Positions 6,386 through 7,342 of a DNA stretch of 7,342 nucleotides are shown piece after piece. The position numbers and the translations under genes were made by a program. The notes below the pieces were generated by a model. That model did no database searches, was not told the DNA's origin, and was given only the letters and a program-made list of their open reading frames with translations. Every line of letters starts with the position of its first letter. Positions within the stretch are counted from its first letter, which is position 1. Source of the stretch: Hydrogenophaga sp. (GTDB lineage: Bacteria > Pseudomonadota > Gammaproteobacteria > Burkholderiales > Burkholderiaceae_C); NCBI GenBank assembly GCA_020047875.1, contig JAIFNE010000156.1, positions 1 through 7,342 on the forward strand, written 5' to 3'.

Positions 6386-6391
6386 TATAAT
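6386..6391 (+). promoter_or_regulatory. Sigma-70 -10 element for the cytochrome gene
   Basis: A perfect TATAAT at 6386-6391 lies 80 bases before the cytochrome start, with transcription expected near 6398. The -35 region (around 6362-6367, TCGGAC) is weak. The predicted leader opens with a 7-bp hairpin, GCCACGG (6404-6410) with CCGTGGC (6417-6423), which may stabilise the mRNA. The promoter faces away from that of tRNA-Arg, about 45 bases away. Confidence 0.6.
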
Positions 6392-6471
6392 CGCGGGCTT
6401 TCCGCCACGGGTGTTTCCGTGGCTGATGACTGCGGCCGCACCGGCTGCGTTTTGCCATCTTTGAGGAACCC

Positions 6472-7323
6472 ATGAGCGACAACGCGCACGACGCCCACAC
6501 CGGCCCGATCAAGACGCCCGCACAGCTGATGTGGACGTCGTTTTTCTTCTTCGTGGCACCCATTTTCATCATCATCGGGCTGGTGATGTTTGTGACATCC
6601 GGGCCCAAGCCCGGCATGGGCGCGGCAGATCCGGCGCTGGCCACAGCTGAGCGAATTCAGCGTGTTGGCGCGGTGGAGTTGCGCGACGCCAACCGGCCGC
6701 TGGCCTCGGGGCAAGAGGTGTACGCCGCTCAGTGCACCGCCTGCCACGCAGCGGGTCTGGTGGGTGCGCCGAAGTCGGGTGACGCTGCCGCTTGGTCGGC
6801 GCGCATCGCCACGGGTTATGAGGCGCTGCTGAAGTCGGCTCTGGGTGGCAAGGGCGCCATGGGCGCGCAGGGCGGCGGCGCTTACAGCGACATCGAAATT
6901 GGCCGCGCGGTGGTTTACATGGCCAACGCGGCTGGCGGCAAATTCCCTGAGCCCGAGGCGCCAGCGGCTGGCGGCGCGGCAGCGCCTGCGGCAGCGGCGC
7001 CGGTTGAGGCACCCGCTGTGGCGGCGGTGGCTGCAGCGCCTGCGGTGCCAGCCGCCGCACCAGTGGCGGTGGCTGCAGTATCGGCTGACGCTGGCGCTGC
7101 GCTGTACAAGCAGGCTTGCACCGCCTGCCACGTGGCGGGTGTGGCCGGCGCACCGAAGTCGGGCGACAAGGCGGCCTGGGCTTCGCGGGTGGGTCTGGGT
7201 GTGGACGCCCTCACCGCCAGCGTGATCAAGGGCAAGGGCGTGATGCCGGCCCGGGGCGGCTCGGCTGCCTCCGACGCCGAAATCAAGGCCGCGGTGGAAT
7301 ACATGCTGGCGCAGCTGAAGTAA
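6472..7323 (+). CDS. Membrane-anchored diheme c-type cytochrome (cytochrome c5 type)
   Basis: This 283-residue protein carries electrons in the periplasm, probably between the quinol-oxidising complex and a terminal oxidase or other acceptor; the partner cannot be seen here. A short cytoplasmic N-terminus is followed by one uncleaved membrane helix at about residues 21-42 (FFFFVAPIFIIIGLVMF). Haem domain 1 (about 75-152) has CTACH at 88-92 and a likely axial Met at 130. An Ala/Pro/Val-rich flexible linker covers about 157-203. Haem domain 2 (about 204-283) has CTACH at 216-220 and axial Met at 258 in GKGVMPARGG. The two domains are clear duplicates: both contain GAPKSGD, a GKG-x-M block and a closing VxYM helix. 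Domain 1 has GAMGAQGG where MPxRGG is more usual. The ATG at 6472 is supported by GAGGA at 6463-6467. The stop is TAA at 7321-7323. It appears to be a single-gene transcript at its 5' side. Confidence 0.93.
   Translation: MSDNAHDAHTGPIKTPAQLMWTSFFFFVAPIFIIIGLVMFVTSGPKPGMGAADPALATAERIQRVGAVELRDANRPLASGQEVYAAQCTACHAAGLVGAPKSGDAAAWSARIATGYEALLKSALGGKGAMGAQGGGAYSDIEIGRAVVYMANAAGGKFPEPEAPAAGGAAAPAAAAPVEAPAVAAVAAAPAVPAAAPVAVAAVSADAGAALYKQACTACHVAGVAGAPKSGDKAAWASRVGLGVDALTASVIKGKGVMPARGGSAASDAEIKAAVEYMLAQLK
6733..7163 (+). repeat. Internal direct repeat coding the two haem domains
   Basis: The 16-base haem-binding segment TGCACCGCCTGCCACG occurs exactly at 6733-6748 and again at 7117-7132. CCGAAGTCGGG occurs at 6769-6779 and 7153-7163. 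Both pairs are offset by 384 bases, which is 128 codons and matches the protein offsets C88/C216 and M130/M258. The linker adds a smaller repeat, GCGGTGGCTGCAG, at 7024-7036 and 7066-7078. Confidence 0.85.
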
Positions 7324-7342
7324 TCGGCTGCGATCACAGGGG

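Noticed and set aside
6237..6464. Small plus-strand frame over the tRNA region (product containing GWRGSNPRPLASEA)
   Set aside because: This is the well-known false protein made by translating the complement of a tRNA gene; it also overlaps the cytochrome promoter.

Overview
The window looks like chromosome of a high-GC betaproteobacterium, most likely Burkholderiales/Comamonadaceae. This rests on GC-rich codon use, the style of the PotBCD and chemoreceptor sequences, and a membrane-anchored diheme cytochrome c5-type protein. It is a judgement from memory of related proteins, not a database result.

Layout. (1) Positions 1-3876, plus strand: a polyamine gene cluster. It holds the C-terminal end of the ATPase PotA, the permeases PotB and PotC, the periplasmic binding protein PotD, and a zinc-dependent acetylpolyamine aminohydrolase of the histone deacetylase superfamily. 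Together they suggest import of polyamines, possibly acetylated ones, followed by deacetylation in the cytoplasm. (2) Positions 3877-4117: a convergent intergenic stretch with two good hairpins. (3) Positions 4118-5665, minus strand: a methyl-accepting chemotaxis protein preceded by a near-consensus sigma-28 (FliA) promoter. (4) About 5745-6205: no intact gene, but a short plus-strand stretch resembles the C-terminus of a type I restriction HsdR subunit. (5) Positions 6252-6327, minus strand: tRNA-Arg(CCG) with encoded CCA. (6) Positions 6472-7323, plus strand, divergent from the tRNA: a membrane-anchored cytochrome c with two duplicated haem domains.

The most unusual point is that potC, as given, is not a normal gene. 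Two compensating frameshifts put about 80 codons out of frame without creating a stop. Conserved blocks are also missing at both frameshift points and near the C-terminus, and potB lacks a conserved block after its RTY motif. potD and the deacetylase gene next door look full length. Either the permease genes have suffered several short deletions, or this stretch of the assembly has dropped short segments. I saw no CRISPR array, insertion sequence or clearly new multigene system.
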